Assembly: GCA_014529385.2 (NCBI GenBank)
Contig: CM043967.1
Span: 1,958,501 to 2,022,500, forward strand
Source of the DNA: Adiantum capillus-veneris
Lineage: Eukaryota; Streptophyta; Polypodiopsida; Polypodiales; Pteridaceae
Length of the DNA stretch: 64,000 nt
Reading direction: 5' to 3'
The position numbers and the translations under genes were made by a program. The notes under the pieces are model-generated. The model did no database searches, was not told where the DNA came from, and was given only the letters and a program-made list of their open reading frames with translations. This document shows, piece after piece, positions 44,941 through 58,229 of the stretch (the stretch's first letter is position 1; the number at the start of each line of letters is the position of its first letter).

Positions 44941-45589
44941 AAACTTTGGTTCCTAGCTCCAATCCACACAAATCCCAAAGCATTTCAATCTTCTTGAGCC
45001 CACCAAGCGATGCAATTTAGAAACAAAAAATCCATCTGGCACTACCCTGCAATCAACTTGCATAAACTTCCACTTGAATTATCTTCCTGATCTGGGCTCT
45101 CTTTGTTGACAAGCCCTCACTTCCAACCAATTCCACATGATGTGCTCTACCCTCTAGAGCTTAGTAGGGTCTAAAAAATGCCAGATGACACATTTTTCAA
45201 ATACAAGTAAGTTGGCCCATAACTGGCCCCCGTCAATCTCTAAATTGGCCATAACTTTCTCTCAAGAGCTCCGATTGATGATCCAAAAAAATTGACATGC
45301 TCCACAACTCGAGCTCTTTAATCCTGTCTACTAACGTCATCTCTAGCCATCTGTCCCTATTTACATTGCCTGTCAAATATTTGCAAAACCTTCCAAATCA
45401 AAACCATCGTAACTTTGGCATGGGAGATCCGTTTGAGGAGATGTCTAGACTGCCTTCCTTAGCACTTCAAGAACTTGATTCCCAAGTATAAAACTAGCCA
45501 TGCAAACACCTATACCTACCATCCCATTTATCCCATTTCAAGTCACTTCTCGTCTTGTGTGCCTAGACCCTTGTACTTGCTTTAGCCCT

Positions 45590-46675
45590 TTACCATGCAC
45601 CTATTAGAATCTGGAGCACTACACAACACACCTTTTAGCAATGACCAACTTTGGCTGCACCAATGTGTTGTGCAATGTGACATAGACATGGTTGCATGTA
45701 ATAAACCAATAAGTAAACCACCCTACAAAATGAGTCATTTTGAGGCTATTAAGGTGGAACATCAACTTGGGGACTACCTCAATAGAGGGTTTATACAACC
45801 CTACTTCTTACCATGGCATCTCCCATTTTGTTGGTGAAGAAGAAAGAAAGTAGTATGCGCATGTGTGCAGATTATTGTGGCATGAATGTTGTTACTATTA
45901 AGAACAAGTATACGTTGCTGGGAGTGGATGAGTTATTTTATAAAGGTACCCATGCTCATATCTTTACAAAGATAGATTTGTGGTCAAGGTATCATCAAAA
46001 TTTCATTTTGAACAAGGTTTGGACACTATGAGTTTTTGTTTATACCCTTTGGGTTGACCAATGTGCCATCTACTTTCATGACGCTTATGCATAGTGCCTT
46101 GAAACCATATCTGGGAAAGTTCTGTTATCATTTTTCTCAACAGAATTCTAGTGTATAGGGCCTCAAAGGACAAGCACTTACAACATAAAAGCTAGGTGTT
46201 TAAGATGTTATCACAAAACAAGTTATATGCCAAGGAATCCAAGTGTGGTTTTCTCAAGGAGGAGATTCACTAGTTGGGACATGTAATTTCAGTTGCAGGA
46301 CTACGTATAGATAAATCCAAAGTGGATGTCATTAGGAGATGGCCTTCCCAAAAAATCTAGAAGAGCAATAATTTTCTTGGTATTTGTAGGTTTTCACCGG
46401 TGATTGGTTAGAAACTATGCTAGTATTGTTGTTCCTAGGACATACCAACTAAAAGCCAAGTGGAAAACCTTTTAGTGGGGAGAAGCTCAATAGAAAAGTT
46501 GTGACTCTCTCAAGGTCGCATTAGCTACATGTCCTATTTTAGCTATTGTGGACCCTAGGAAACCATTTGTGCTAGAAATGAATGGTAGTAATAGTTCTAT
46601 TGGAGCAATCCTTCTATAGGAGGGAAGGCCAATAGCATTTAAAAGAAAGAAACTTGAATGTGCATAGTAAAATTA
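45590..46675 (+). pseudogene. Gypsy fragment 4: RT and start of RNase H
   Basis: Frames 45595-46031 read ISKPPYKMSHFEAIKVEHQL, NRGFIQPY, ILLVKKKESSMRMCADYCGM and VTIKNKYTLLGVDELF...HIFTKIDLWSRYH, the N-terminal RT blocks of a chromovirus-like element. Further shifted pieces give an RT tail and CPILAIVDPRKPFVLEMNGS (RNase H start) to about 46675. It has no LTR or integrase of its own. Confidence 0.85.
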
Positions 46676-46679
46676 TTCT

Positions 46680-47689
46680 CCTTATGAAAGAGAATTCCAT
46701 GTTCAGTGACTTCCACCACCTGGACCTTGGATCCTCCTCTTTGTCCATACGACTTATTGTGATGTCTGCCACAAAGCTCTCACATACTCTACATGGATAG
46801 ATCCGATTCCAACTGCACCACTTGCACATGCAAAGTGAATATTTTCCAATTGTTCATGTTGCATGTCTCCTTCCTGCAAACTCCCTTTTTTATGCAGTGT
46901 AGTAGCAACTCTTGTATTCAAATAATCTTATTTGTCCTCAAAATCTCCCAAATTTCTGCCAAATTATGAAAAATTATTCCTCCATGTACTAAAATTTGAG
47001 TGGTTTTCCTCTTTTTAAGGAATTTAAGCTTGAAATGATGTCTCATTTACATCATTAACCAATGCACATTCTCATTTAGAGAACTTCCTCATATGGTGTG
47101 CTTTCTGACTGCAAAATTTTCAACTCACCAAAGTTTTGAAATGCTTACCCTTATTTTTGTGATATCTAAAATCCTCTTGTCTCTGATGTCAAAGACAATT
47201 GTTCTCTGATGTCTTGGACAACTGTTTCTCTGATCTAGAGATCTCTGATGTCTTTGTTGTTGTATTCATGATATTCATTGATTTTCCATCACACAACTAG
47301 AACCAACTACTATTTATTGATTTGGAATAATACAAAAAATTGGAGGCTTGCTAAAAATATTTTGCAATATGAATACATTAACAAGTTTCTCCATCTTTGT
47401 CCCATAAAAATCCTGCAATCTGAACGTTCCTTGACCAAGATCCTCAATGATTTTAATATTCAAATATACCTCTATCTCAACTTCCCTAGGGATGTGGACC
47501 CAACTCAGAGCTACGCAACATCACCCAATCATTAGTTGCAAACACTTTGAATTGAATATTTTTGTTAAACAAAGCTTGTCTTCTTCTTTGAGTTACTCAA
47601 AAAATATAAGCAGTCACTATGGTGTCCTCTTCCCATTGCAATAATTACCTCTATCTATGTTAAGCTGATATTTGAGGTGATAATCTATT
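46680..47689. other. No gene recognised
   Basis: AT-rich sequence with the phrase CTCTGATGTC repeated near 47180-47240. Short ORFs have no recognisable product. Confidence 0.35.
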
Positions 47690-47947
47690 CTAAACTACAA
47701 TTCTCAAACTCAAAACCGCAAATTCCACTGATACTATCACTTCCAATCCATGTCTGAAAGGTTTCATCCCTGTAATCACCTTATAAGTTGTCCTAAATGA
47801 CCACAAAGTTGAATTTAACTTTGTGCCCCAATCAATCCTATTTTTTGACACTATATTTGTTAGAATCTTGATCAACACTTTATTGGAACTCTCTACTTGA
47901 CCATTTTCTTGAGGATGATAAGTTATTGATTTTTTATGCCAAATCAA
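47690..47947 (-). pseudogene. Gypsy fragment 5: integrase core end
   Basis: SITYHPQENGQVESSNKVLI and DWGTKLNSTLWSFRTTYKVI on the minus strand are the block around the catalytic Glu (E in GQVESSNK) and the following helix of gypsy integrases. Only 85 residues remain. Confidence 0.85.
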
Positions 47948-48529
47948 GTGTCTCTAAGTCAACTCTTATCAATGAAAAATTCAATGCCAAAAGCGTGTAG
48001 TGTAAAAGAGGAATTGGATGGGTGCTTCAAGGAAGAAATGTAGCACATGTGATATCAAAGGATGCCACAATAACTTCCATGTTTCCAAGAAGGGTAGAAG
48101 CTTCTCCACTCATATCTCACTGAGCTGAGTGTGTCAGTGTATTTTAGACTTTCTCCTTCACTTCACCACTATACTACAATGACTTAGACTCTTATGCTCA
48201 CCTATACCAGTATGAGTGGGACACAACATAATTATGCTCAGCTCTTCCAACTTGAGCAGTACCTAGAATAACTAAGATGCTTAGACACAAAGAATATTAC
48301 ATGAAGGTTTGGGACTAATGCCTTGCTCATTTAGTGGCTTAGCTGCCCGACTTTGACTGTTATGCCATGTATGTTTAATGGAAACTTGGACTTACTTGTT
48401 CAAGGCCAGAAACCCAATTCCATAAGTTCTAGAAATTTAGGCCTCTTCCACTGTGTTGGTCTTTGGATTCCACCATTTTGTCATGTAGGTTGGAAAATTT
48501 TGGTTCCTATTGACTTGCTTGTTGTATGT

Positions 48530-48900
48530 TCACACTACTTTTTGAAACAAGTCCTTCAACTCTTGTAGGAACTGGTGTAGTTTTTGCTTTATCTCCCATG
48601 AGAAGTGATTGTTGATGTGTGGGGTTATTTGTGATTGAGTTTCCACTAGCAATTGTGGAACCCACCTTGTCTTTTGTCCTTGTGTGATCGTCTTTTTCAT
48701 TTGCTTCTTTTTCTCCATGACTTGATGGACACTAGGCTTCGGTATCCTAACTGATTGTTTTTGTTGTAGAAGCCTTGATTTTGGAGTAGATGACAAGGTA
48801 TCCATCTACAGATTGTAGCTTCCTTGGTTGCATTTGGCTTTTGGTTGTCATTGCTTTCCTTTGGATAGAAGCTGCTGCTGCATGATTTTTCTTTATTGTT
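48530..48900 (-). pseudogene. Lys/Gln-rich fragment with an xWVP/xWIP motif
   Basis: Minus-strand frames are basic and contain TRWVPQLLVE and RWIPCHLL, resembling the IWIPKK-type repeats in the ORF after integrase in gypsy 1. It lies 5' of the gypsy 5 integrase fragment on the same strand, but the linkage is uncertain. Confidence 0.35.
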
Positions 48901-48927
48901 TGAAATTGAGCTACAATTTTTGATAGT

Positions 48928-49844
48928 TGTTAGGAGCAACCTAGAATAGATACCATTTTTTGGAGTTCTCATTGTAAAACACTTATTATTTTGATAAATC
49001 GGGAATATTGTAACTCGTATTTTCTCAGATAAACTCTATAAATATTGAGCTTGGGCTACAAGCTTTCAGATTGTATCAACCTGTCATTACCCATCTTTGG
49101 TAGAACTCCTAGATTATTAGTTTTGACCACCAAAAACCTTAGCTAAGGTATAAAAGACAATTTTTGTAAGTATTTTAAAAGTTTTGGATAATGAAATACA
49201 CAGCGTGAGCTAATACCATCACTCCTCTCCTTCTTGCGCTTCCTACTCTCTCCCTGATTGTCACATTACAATCGCATTTGTTGCATTGGAACCGCAGGTA
49301 AGAGCTATACGCATTGACGTAAGCAGTCCACCGTAATTCGTAGCTTTTGGCATCGCCGACCCATGACCTAATTTCATCATAACTAGGAATTTACACTTTC
49401 AAATAAAAAACTAAGCATAGGCGGGGCATTGGGGTATCATTGCTAAGCATTTAGATGCATTCTGGGTCGAAAACAACTAGGTCAAAAATCCACTGCTGTT
49501 AATAATCACGATTTTGGAACTTGACCTAAAGTGGGGTTTGCGACCATAAGAATGTGTGCTTAGGTCTATAAACCTGTTCTAGAACTTTCATTACGTCTGG
49601 ATTTCATTTAATGCTGTAACGGATGTGATTTGTTTACCGATGAGCGATTGGCTTTTGATAATTTCAGTCACTTGAGTGTAGCTTGAGTTAGATGAAAGTT
49701 GTTAGTTGTTTTCCGAGAGATTGACAACCTCTTGTAGCCTCTATGCACTAGTTGAGTCAGCTTCATCCCATGGATTGACAATTTAATCGTGGTTCTTGCT
49801 AATACTGCAATAAGATAGGATGGTGAGGTTAGACATGCGTCGCA
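48928..49844 (+). repeat. 5' LTR of gypsy 2
   Basis: Bounded on the right by the PBS at 49849 and ending GTCGCA. The left end is inferred from TGTTAGGAGC, similar to the element C LTR start. TATA-like motifs occur at about 49026 (CTCTATAAATATT) and 49147 (GGTATAAAAG). The 3' LTR partner is outside the window because a copia element interrupts gypsy 2. Confidence 0.6.
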
Positions 49845-49848
49845 TATT

Positions 49849-49861
49849 TGGCACCGTTGCC
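49849..49861 (+). other. Primer binding site of gypsy 2
   Basis: TGGCACCGTTGCC differs by one base from TGGCGCCGTTGCC, the site common in plant Tat/Athila-type gypsy elements, and lies a few bases after a likely LTR end. Confidence 0.75.
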
Positions 49862-51800
49862 AAGAATCGAAGAGACCTAAACTAGGGAAAAACACGAGCG
49901 TCTTGTGAAATTATCCTTTAACTTCCTCTAGGATCACCTAGAGTTCAAAACTTTCTTTTAGAAACCGCATAGCCTAAGATTGTTGTCTTTTGCTGTGTAG
50001 AGGTAGCTTGGAAGTAATTGTACTTGCTGAGTGCCTTTAGGATTGTAGGATTGTAGAAATAGATTAGGATTTTGAGGATGATTGGTAGACAAAACAAGTC
50101 TTAAGATCAATGCTCAGAAAACCATAAAAGACAAGAAAACGAGTGTTTGTGGATACTTTCCACAACCCCATTGCATGAGAATCTAGGAGTAGGGTAGGTA
50201 GGATCCGAGGTGGATTTTAGAACATTGCTCTCTCTCAAAGAATCAAGTGTGAGTTGTTACTGGAAGTTACAGAATTTCACGTCTACGGCTAGAAATAGCA
50301 CGAAAAAACTCAAAACCACTCAATCCAACTGGAGAGTAAGCTTAAAAGGTATTTGAACCAGTTGGTAAGCTCAAGGACACTTTGAGGTGAAAATTTTAAG
50401 AGTTGGCCAAAACTGAGATTACTTACTTTTTTTTGACATTTTAGGCCAAATTAAGTTTTGACTTGATTCATAGGCTTAAAATAGCTCATGTAAAGACTGT
50501 TTTTGAAAAAATTACAAAAAAGTGGTCATTTCAAGCTTGAAGTTAATAATATCAATTATTAACTATTAGCTCAGATTTGACCAAGATTCATACCATTGAC
50601 TCATTGCATGTGTACAAACAACTTGTAAAGGCACAAAAGATTTGGATTACCAAACTGGGTAGAAACTAAAGTTTGTACTGACTTTTTGAAACTTGAGTGA
50701 AAATTGGGGAAACAATTGTCCAAACTTGCTGAAATTTGATTCATAGGCTTATATTGATGTGATAAACATGTGTACATGCTCAGTTGATAAAAAAGATGTA
50801 AAAAATTACCAATTGTAAATAATCGCGATTATTTACATCTACCCATTTTTCAACTTTTTTGACCAAGTCAGCATACCACTAGTTTTACCATGTTTAATAA
50901 GCCCACAAACCAAATTTGGTAAGATTTGGATAACTGGATTGAAAATTGTGACCAAATTTGCAAAGTTAGTTTGCGGACAGAAAATTGATGACCATTTGAT
51001 AAAAAATTGTCCAGACTTGATGAAACTTGGCTAGTGACCTTAACTTGAGGTGCTTAATAGATCTGTGTCAAAGTTGGGACAAAAACGTGCAAAAATATAG
51101 ATGGAGTAAATAATCGTGATTATTTACATTTGTTTTGAAACTTAAAAACTTTGCAAATTTGAGTATACCACAAGGTCAAGCATATCAAGAAGACCCCACA
51201 AATCAATTTTGGTGAAATTTGGATCACAAAAGTGAGACTTAAGCCAGATTCTTGAAATCAGAGTTTGTGGATACAAAACAGTTGATAAACTTGATCAGAA
51301 CTTGTTGAAAACTTGTCTAGGGACTTTGAAAGGTTGTATACTTGCCAAACCAATCCAAAAAGTACAAAAAACTAGCAAAAGTGAATAATCGCGATTATTT
51401 ACTACTGCTACCCAGGGACATGAGTTTTGACTTTTGAACTTGCAAAGTGTTAGATCGGCATAATACAAAGCCACCGTGCAATTTTGGATTCAATCGGATT
51501 CAAATTGGTACATGTTCACTCAGTTTCTAGGTTGCGTATTAATCCTTTTATTTTTTGCTAAAATCGAATCTAAAAGTCAATTACTGACTCCCATAGCTCA
51601 ATTTGAAGTGATACACGTAGACCAATCATGACAGTTAGAAAAAACTCTAGTGTCTTTATAGAAGAATAGCTAACTTGATTAAATTTTTACAGGAATCGTG
51701 TTGCAGACGAAGAAACAGTAGCTTGATAGAGAGTTGCAATCGAATCAAGTGGAAATTGACAACAGTCAATCCAAAGGTAGGTACTCTATCCAGGTCTTCA
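49862..51800 (+). repeat. Gypsy 2 leader with four spaced palindromes
   Basis: Non-coding leader with palindromes at 50541-50564 (arms AGTTAATAAT / ATTATTAACT), 50814-50837 (perfect 24-mer; arms TGTAAATAA / TTATTTACA around TCGCGA), 51106-51127 (same with GT at the centre) and 51381-51402 (one arm mismatch). Centre spacings are 273, 291 and 275. Phrases like CAAATTTGGTAAGATTTGGA recur between them, so the leader is a decayed tandem array. A half-palindrome also occurs near 49496. Confidence 0.85.
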
Positions 51801-51809
51801 TAAGTCTAT

Positions 51810-54615
51810 ATGAACCTTAGATCTAGTCGTGTACTAGGAAATCAAGGCACACTCGGAGAAACCTCCAGTAGAGTATCCACCGAAGAAAGCGTGAATGAAG
51901 GCAATTCCTTGCACACAATCCTTGAAGAAGTATCGGACACTTTTCAGATTCAACATATGAAATCTTCTTACTTGACTCACTCGGAAATCGGAATGACAAT
52001 GCGTTATAAGCATATACTCTCTTTTTATAAAACTAATCGCCATGGAGCTTAGGTTTACGTGGACCCTGACGAGAATATGCTATTCGAATTGATGACCATG
52101 GTATTGAGTTCAAAGAAGACATTAGGGCAAACAAACAAGGAAAAATGTACATGGACAGAAACGGAACTCAGTATGTACAAGTCAAAACCCTGATGTGATA
52201 GACAAATGAGGGTTAGAAGTAAACACCATAATCCCAGATATGTCAGCAAAACAAGGACCTCCAACTTTAGATTCCGAGGGATACAGTCAAGTAGATTTGA
52301 AGCCTTTGAAACGGCTTAGTATGGATAATCCTAGGATCGGAGTCTATTGTTGGGAGGATAGAAACATAAAAGATCTTCTATGGACTTTGCATGCCAAATC
52401 AGGACAACTAACGGCCATGAAGATAATCTATATCTTGATGATCAAAGATAAGGGATCAGGAGACCTATCAACTTACCTATTTAGGGATTGTTATAACAAC
52501 AACTTTGTTATGATGATTCCTGAGGAGGTAGAACAAACCAAATACCAAGGGTATTCATAAGGGATTGGATATTGGGACAAGGACCAGAAACATTTCCAAG
52601 AGACGAACACTGTGAGAGATCATTTGAGAGTAATGTACAAAAACTAAAAACCACCTCATCACGTAGAAAATCGGGTGACACAATGGCCATTTTAGGGCTA
52701 CATGAGTCACTATTTCCAACAGAATGGTTTGAAGGACTCGGAACAGGACCAACTGCCAGGAGAACAGGTGTTGAACCAAACAGACGTGTCAGACCAGCTA
52801 ATTTTCAGAAATGGGTCAGAAAATACAGTGGATCAAGGGATCCATACGACCACTTAGCAACCTTTAAGCAAGTGCTAAGAGTAGAATGTATATCCGATGT
52901 CCATACTCGATTTGAGGGGTTTGGAATGACATTAGAAGGAAAAGCATTGACATGGTTCCAAAACATTCCACCAAGGTCAATCATGGACTTGAACACATTA
53001 GCTCAAGGATCTGTAGCGGCTATCTCCAAAACAGGGATGAAACATAATACAGTAGCTCAAATCTACAGCTTTAAACAGAAACATGGTGATTCTGTTAGGG
53101 ATTGTGTAACTCGAATTAAACAATACATTGCCAGATGCCCAAGGTTAGAGATACCTGCAGAATAACGACTCGTATATTTGTTTCTAGAGGGACTGCTAAA
53201 CAAAGAACTTCATGCTATACTCTATAGTAAAAATCATACAACCCTAGAAGAGTGTGTGCCAGATGCTATTGACTTAGGAGACAATTGTGATATTTTTAAC
53301 AAAGAAGGATAACCAAAGCGAGAAAACAACATCCATTAAACCAGCACAAGTGGGAACGGCTGCTGCAACACCACTTTCAACCATAGAAGATATGCTCAAA
53401 AGGATGAACGACATTATGAACAACATGCAAAAAGCACCTATGAGGGGACCAGGACAAGGGATACCTCAACAAGGACAACCAATTAGGCCATAAAAATGTT
53501 GTGCAATTGAGGGTAAATAGACCAACCATGAGACCCACGAGTGCTACTTCAGACCAAAGTATGATGGGAATGTTTAGTACGTGCCCATGAGGCCACAAGG
53601 ACAACCCATTTATAAATATCAGCCTAATATGGCCCAAGCTCAAAGACCACCAATGTGTATGGAAATACCTCAACCTGTGTTGGGTCAAGAACCTCCATAC
53701 CGAGGACATAATGTAGTGCCTGTAAAGTACATGCACTTTGAAGGAGTCATAGATGAACAAGCATTAGTGCCTGTTACACCCTATGCAGAGCCTAGTCCAT
53801 CTACAGTAATGGTAGAAGGAGAATGGTATAATTCACATCCACCACCAATGGAAGAAACCGTGACTTATGCTCCACCAAAGCTCACACCAAAGTTTTATGT
53901 AGCTAATCAAGGTGTCAAACCTCCCATGGTCAGACCCATGATTAAGCCAAGAACGGGAAACTCTCACAACTGTGGTGCAAATGATCATTGGAAAAATCAA
54001 TCTCCAGAGCCTAACAAAAACCTCAAACTAGTTGAAGCCTATTGCATACAATGTTTCAAAAAGGGAGGACACTTTCTGGAAGATTGTCCTAAAAATCCTT
54101 TAAACAAGGGTAAAATAATAGTCAGCGTAGTCCAAGTGATACCTAGTAGCTCATCAGACAGTGAACCAATTGTTCCAATCAAGGTAATCACTAGAGCCGA
54201 GGCCAAGAAAAAGAAACACAACTCCTATGATGATTCAGAAAATATGAAAGTTTCCTCTCAAAGGATCAAAAGAAGCAGAAGCAAAAGATATGAGATGAGA
54301 AAACAAAAACAATGGGTTGAAATCGAGGAGAAAGCAAAAATGATATTCTAGGAAAAGGTGAAAGAAACTCGAATTGAAATCAAGGAAACAACCGTGAAAT
54401 CTGGAGGATGCATTCTCGTTGATAAAATTTTTGAGCCTATTAATGCCGCCTTGGAAGCCTAGCAAGCAGGACTTAAAGCAGGCCAAAACATGAAAAACAC
54501 ATGGAAAAAATATCCTTCTCCAGACATGGAAGCAGCTAAGCTGGAAGCTTATCAAAATTTGGTAAGAATCACACAAGAAATGGTAGAAAAACAAAAACCC
54601 AAGCTTTAAAGTATC
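51810..54615 (+). pseudogene. Gypsy 2 gag
   Basis: Starts near MNLRSSRVLGNQG (51810). 52130-52190 reads GKMYMDRNGTQY, like the start of gypsy 1 gag (GKGIVFVDRYGREY). 52240-52560 is an open N-terminal part (CWEDRNIKDLLWTLHAKSGQ). 52572-53165 holds the capsid domain (FQKWVRKYSGSRDPYDHL, FEGFGMTLEGKALTWFQN). At 53494-53560 comes CCAIEGK..TNHETHECYF, and near 54045-54090 a knuckle CIQCFKKGGHFLEDC. The C-terminal part is Lys/Glu-rich. Stops at 52558, 53163, 53518 and 54349 and several shifts inactivate it. Confidence 0.85.
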
Positions 54616-54846
54616 GCAAAACGTAGGAGCTTGTGGTAAGAGACACTAAAAGAAAAATCCGATGTGGTGACAGAACCCCACCTTGAAACAAAAGAACCAG
54701 AACTTCTAATGCTGGACAACGAAGATGCCTTAGACGGAATTCCATTTGTAGAGGAAGACTGCTGGCCAGGAAACTTATGGGAAAAAGTTAGAGAGATTAA
54801 TGATGGAAGCCTAACTCTAAAGTGAGCTCCTATAGAGGAAGTTTGG

Positions 54847-56640
54847 TTGGATAACCTACCTATTGATACGAACATGGATGTACAATCCGTGTATGGGGAT
54901 TGCGGATCTAAAGGTTCAGGAATGTCGAAACCATTGACCTTGAAAACATTACCTTCTTACTTGGGAGATAACGAAGATGAATCCATAGTGTGTAAGACCA
55001 CTCAAGTAAAAAGAGTTGAACAAACCCTAGAAGTAGACAACATTCATTCAACCATGTCTACACCCATCCAATGCACTCTTACCTTGGGAGAACTATTAAA
55101 ACTCAGACCATACTTATGGAATGATCTACAGAAAACCCTAGAGAAGGTGGGGATAACGGGGCTAATTTCAAAAAAATTGGAAAAATTAAAAAACGGAATG
55201 GACAACAAAGAGATTTGATATGTTCCAATGAACAAAGTCGAAGAATATTATGAAGGGGAAGAAGGAAACACCACCCTTCCAGTGAAATACAATGACATTG
55301 AAACCGTGGCAATACTAGATAGTGGAGTAGGCATAGCCATAGCCATAGCCAGGAAAGCAGTATGGGAATCTTGGGGACAACCAGCCATTAGACAAACTCA
55401 AATGAAATTGCAATTGGTTGACGGACACATTAAGAGACCATTAGGGTTGCTTGAAAAAGTGATAGTCAATTCCTGTGGAATTGAATATCAACACACTTTT
55501 GTCGTAGTAGACTTTGGGAAAAAACTCAATTATGAAATCATACTGGGAAGACCTTTCATGCGATAGGTACAACTTATCCAAGATTGAGGAAACAATTATC
55601 TGTACTTGAACCAAGTGGGATCTATAATAAGAGTAAATCTAAAAGATCACACTTATAGAGATGTCTTGAAAACACCCGTACAAGAGTTTGATTCAGTCTC
55701 TTCGGCTGAAACTAAGCTTCCATCTTGGTTAAACAAAGATACTCCTATTTGGATGTGCGGAGCTTCAGAAAATGGAAGCTTAAAACGAGAAGAATGTATT
55801 CTAAAAAGGGACTCCACAGATGAAGCCTATTTACCTGAATTCTTTCCAGAGCAATTGTTTGAGCCATTCGAGTGGATTCAAATTTTAGTGACAATGGATG
55901 TATGTGTGAATACATCTATGCCTACTCAATTTTGCAATGAGGATGGCTACGACATAATTGCCATCCAAATGATTTCAACCCTCAACATTGAAGAAGAAGA
56001 TGAGGAACCCAAGGACTTGATGAAAGCTCAACAAGTCTTTTTCGACCTCTACTACAATGCAGCTGATGAGTTAGATGAACACTCAGCTACCTTAGAAGGT
56101 TCGGGGTCAGAAAAAGAACATATGAGGGCTAAGCTACTCTTGAAAGGAGGAGAGAAAAAGTTTTTTGACTTTCCCAACCAAAAATCAGGAATACAAAAAT
56201 GGTATAGTAGAACAAGAGACACCAGAAACATGAAAACACACCTATGCCATCAGTCTCCAGTGGAACACAATTCTTGATGCAAATGATTGTGTCAAGGACA
56301 AAATCAGTGGCAAATATCCTTCAAACAAAAATCCAAAAATGTCTAAAACATCGAGGAAGGATACTCAAGCAAACCAACAGGATAAGAAGCCAATCATGAT
56401 CCAAGTTGAGCGGAAAAAGAAATGTCAAGAGTTGAAAAAAGATCTAAAGGAGATATATACGACCAAAATGGAAACGACGGAAGAGGATGGTAAGGGTGTA
56501 ATGAGTGTTCCATCCCATTACAAAAAGTATACTCTCCAAGATCAAAAAATCATAGTCGAACAACCTGTTGGGAACTATGGAAATAGGGTGAGTCCTACGA
56601 AGGGCCTGAAAACGCTAAAACGATAGATCTGTCTGAACCA
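54847..56640 (+). pseudogene. Gypsy 2 retropepsin, conserved spacer and linker
   Basis: Protease site AILDSGVGIAIAIARKAVW at about 55308-55365 with an apparent small duplication of GCCATA, then PLGLLEKVIVNSCGIEYQH and EIILGRPFMR (to 55564), stop TAG at 55564-55566. The spacer follows in an open frame (55606-56277): VNLKDHTYRDV, WMCGASENGSLKREECILK, CNEDGYD, and an acidic region. 56339-56626 is a Lys-rich linker with HYKKYTLQDQKIIVEQPV. The block order is identical to gypsy 1. Confidence 0.85.
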
Positions 56641-56679
56641 AGAGAAGAGCCTAGCCCTGCTTACATTGCAAAACACCTA

Positions 56680-57530
56680 ACAGACAAAGAAGAAGATATT
56701 TTTCTAAACTTGCTAAAGGAATACTGAGATATCTTGCTTGGTCTTACAAGGATCTCAAGGGTGTTGATCCAAAAATCTGTCAACATACCATACCCATGAG
56801 AGATGATGCGAAACCAAGTAGACAAAGGCCATATACGTATAATAAAACATTTTCCAGGAAGATAAAAGAAGAGATTGAAAAACTAAAGGAAGCCGAATTC
56901 ATTTACGAAATTGAACACACAGATTAGTGTCTCCAATTGTGATAGTACCCAAGAAGAATGGAAAATTACGAGTGTGTGTTAATCTCAAAAAGTTGAATAC
57001 AGCTACCATTAGAGACAACTATCCTCTTCCAATCACTAAGAATGTTTTAGAACGAGTTGGAGGGAAAGAAGCTTATAGCTTCTTAGATGGATTTTCGGGA
57101 TACAATCAACTTTTGGTTGACCCAAAAGATCAGCATAAGACTGCTTTTGCAACAGAATGGGTATATTTGCCTATCTGGTTATGCCGTTTGGGTTAATTAA
57201 TGCTCCAGCTACGTTTCAAAGGTTGATGAGCCATGCTTTTAAAGAATATTTTAGGAAACTCTTAGAAGTATATATGGATTATCTATGCGTACATTCATCA
57301 ATCCACGTTGATCATTTTAAATACCTCAAAAAGGTATTCAAAAAATGTAGACTTTATAGGATTTTCTTAAATCTTGAAAAGTGCACATTCATGGGTAGAC
57401 AGGGAAAAATTCTTGGACATATAGTGCCTAAAAATGGCATAGCTACTGATATTGAAAAAATTCATATCATTGCTGACTTTCTTCGATCAACAGCAGTCAA
57501 AGGGATATAAGCCTTCATAGGGCATTGTGG
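56680..57530 (+). pseudogene. Gypsy 2 reverse transcriptase
   Basis: LAWSYKDLKGVDPKICQHTI, VSPIVIVPKKNGKLRVCVNL (56929-56990), FLDGFSGYNQLLV, VMPFGLINAPATFQRLM (about 57178-57230), and the active box VYMDYLCVHS at about 57267, where the second catalytic Asp of YMDD is Tyr. GKILGHIVPKNGI follows. Frame changes occur near 56730, 56927 and 57160. Confidence 0.9.
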
Positions 57531-57534
57531 ATAT

Positions 57535-58135
57535 TACCGACGGTTCTTCTACATGTACGCTATAACTGCAAAGCCCATGTATAGCTTGATTACACACTTT
57601 GAGTGGAATGAGGTATGTGAATAATCCTTCATGAAGATTAAGCAAGCTCTCACCTCAGCTCCAATATTGAAAGCACCAGATTGGAATAAGATATTCCACA
57701 TACATGTAGTTGCTTCCAATTTTGCTATCGGTTGTATACTAGCTCAACCAGGAGACGGGAAAATTGACTTTCCTATTCCTTATGCTAGCCGACAATTGAA
57801 CATGGAGGAAAATAATTACACCACCACCTAAAGCGAAGGATTAGGAATGATCTATGCCATTAAAAAGTATAGACATTACCTATTAGCCAACAAGTTTGTG
57901 TTCTTTGTGAACCACCAAGCTTTGTTGTACTTGGTCAACAAGCCACGTAGCACAGGAAGAATAGTGAGATGGTTCATCATTCTTTTGGAATTTGATTTCA
58001 CTGTGGTTGTAGAAAAGGGCACTACACATCAACGAGAAGATCATTTGTCAAGGATTGTTTTAGGAGAATCACCTAAAGGGGTAGATGATTATCTACCAAA
58101 TGCCTATTTGTTTTCCATGGAAATGATACCTTGAT
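57535..58135 (+). pseudogene. Gypsy 2 RNase H
   Basis: ALTSAPILKAPDWNKIFHIH, SNFAIGCILAQ, YASRQLNMEENNYTTT then a stop in place of the catalytic-region Glu, AIKKYRHYLLANKFVFFVNH (Asn for the usual Asp of TDH) and THQREDHLSRI. Three typical acidic positions are altered, so it is not functional. Confidence 0.85.
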
Positions 58136-58229
58136 GGTCGAAAAACATGGTGTCATTGATGACAATAGCTCAAGTGGATTCACAAATACCACTTCCTATT
58201 ACGAGATCGGGTTAATAGAGCAATCATTT

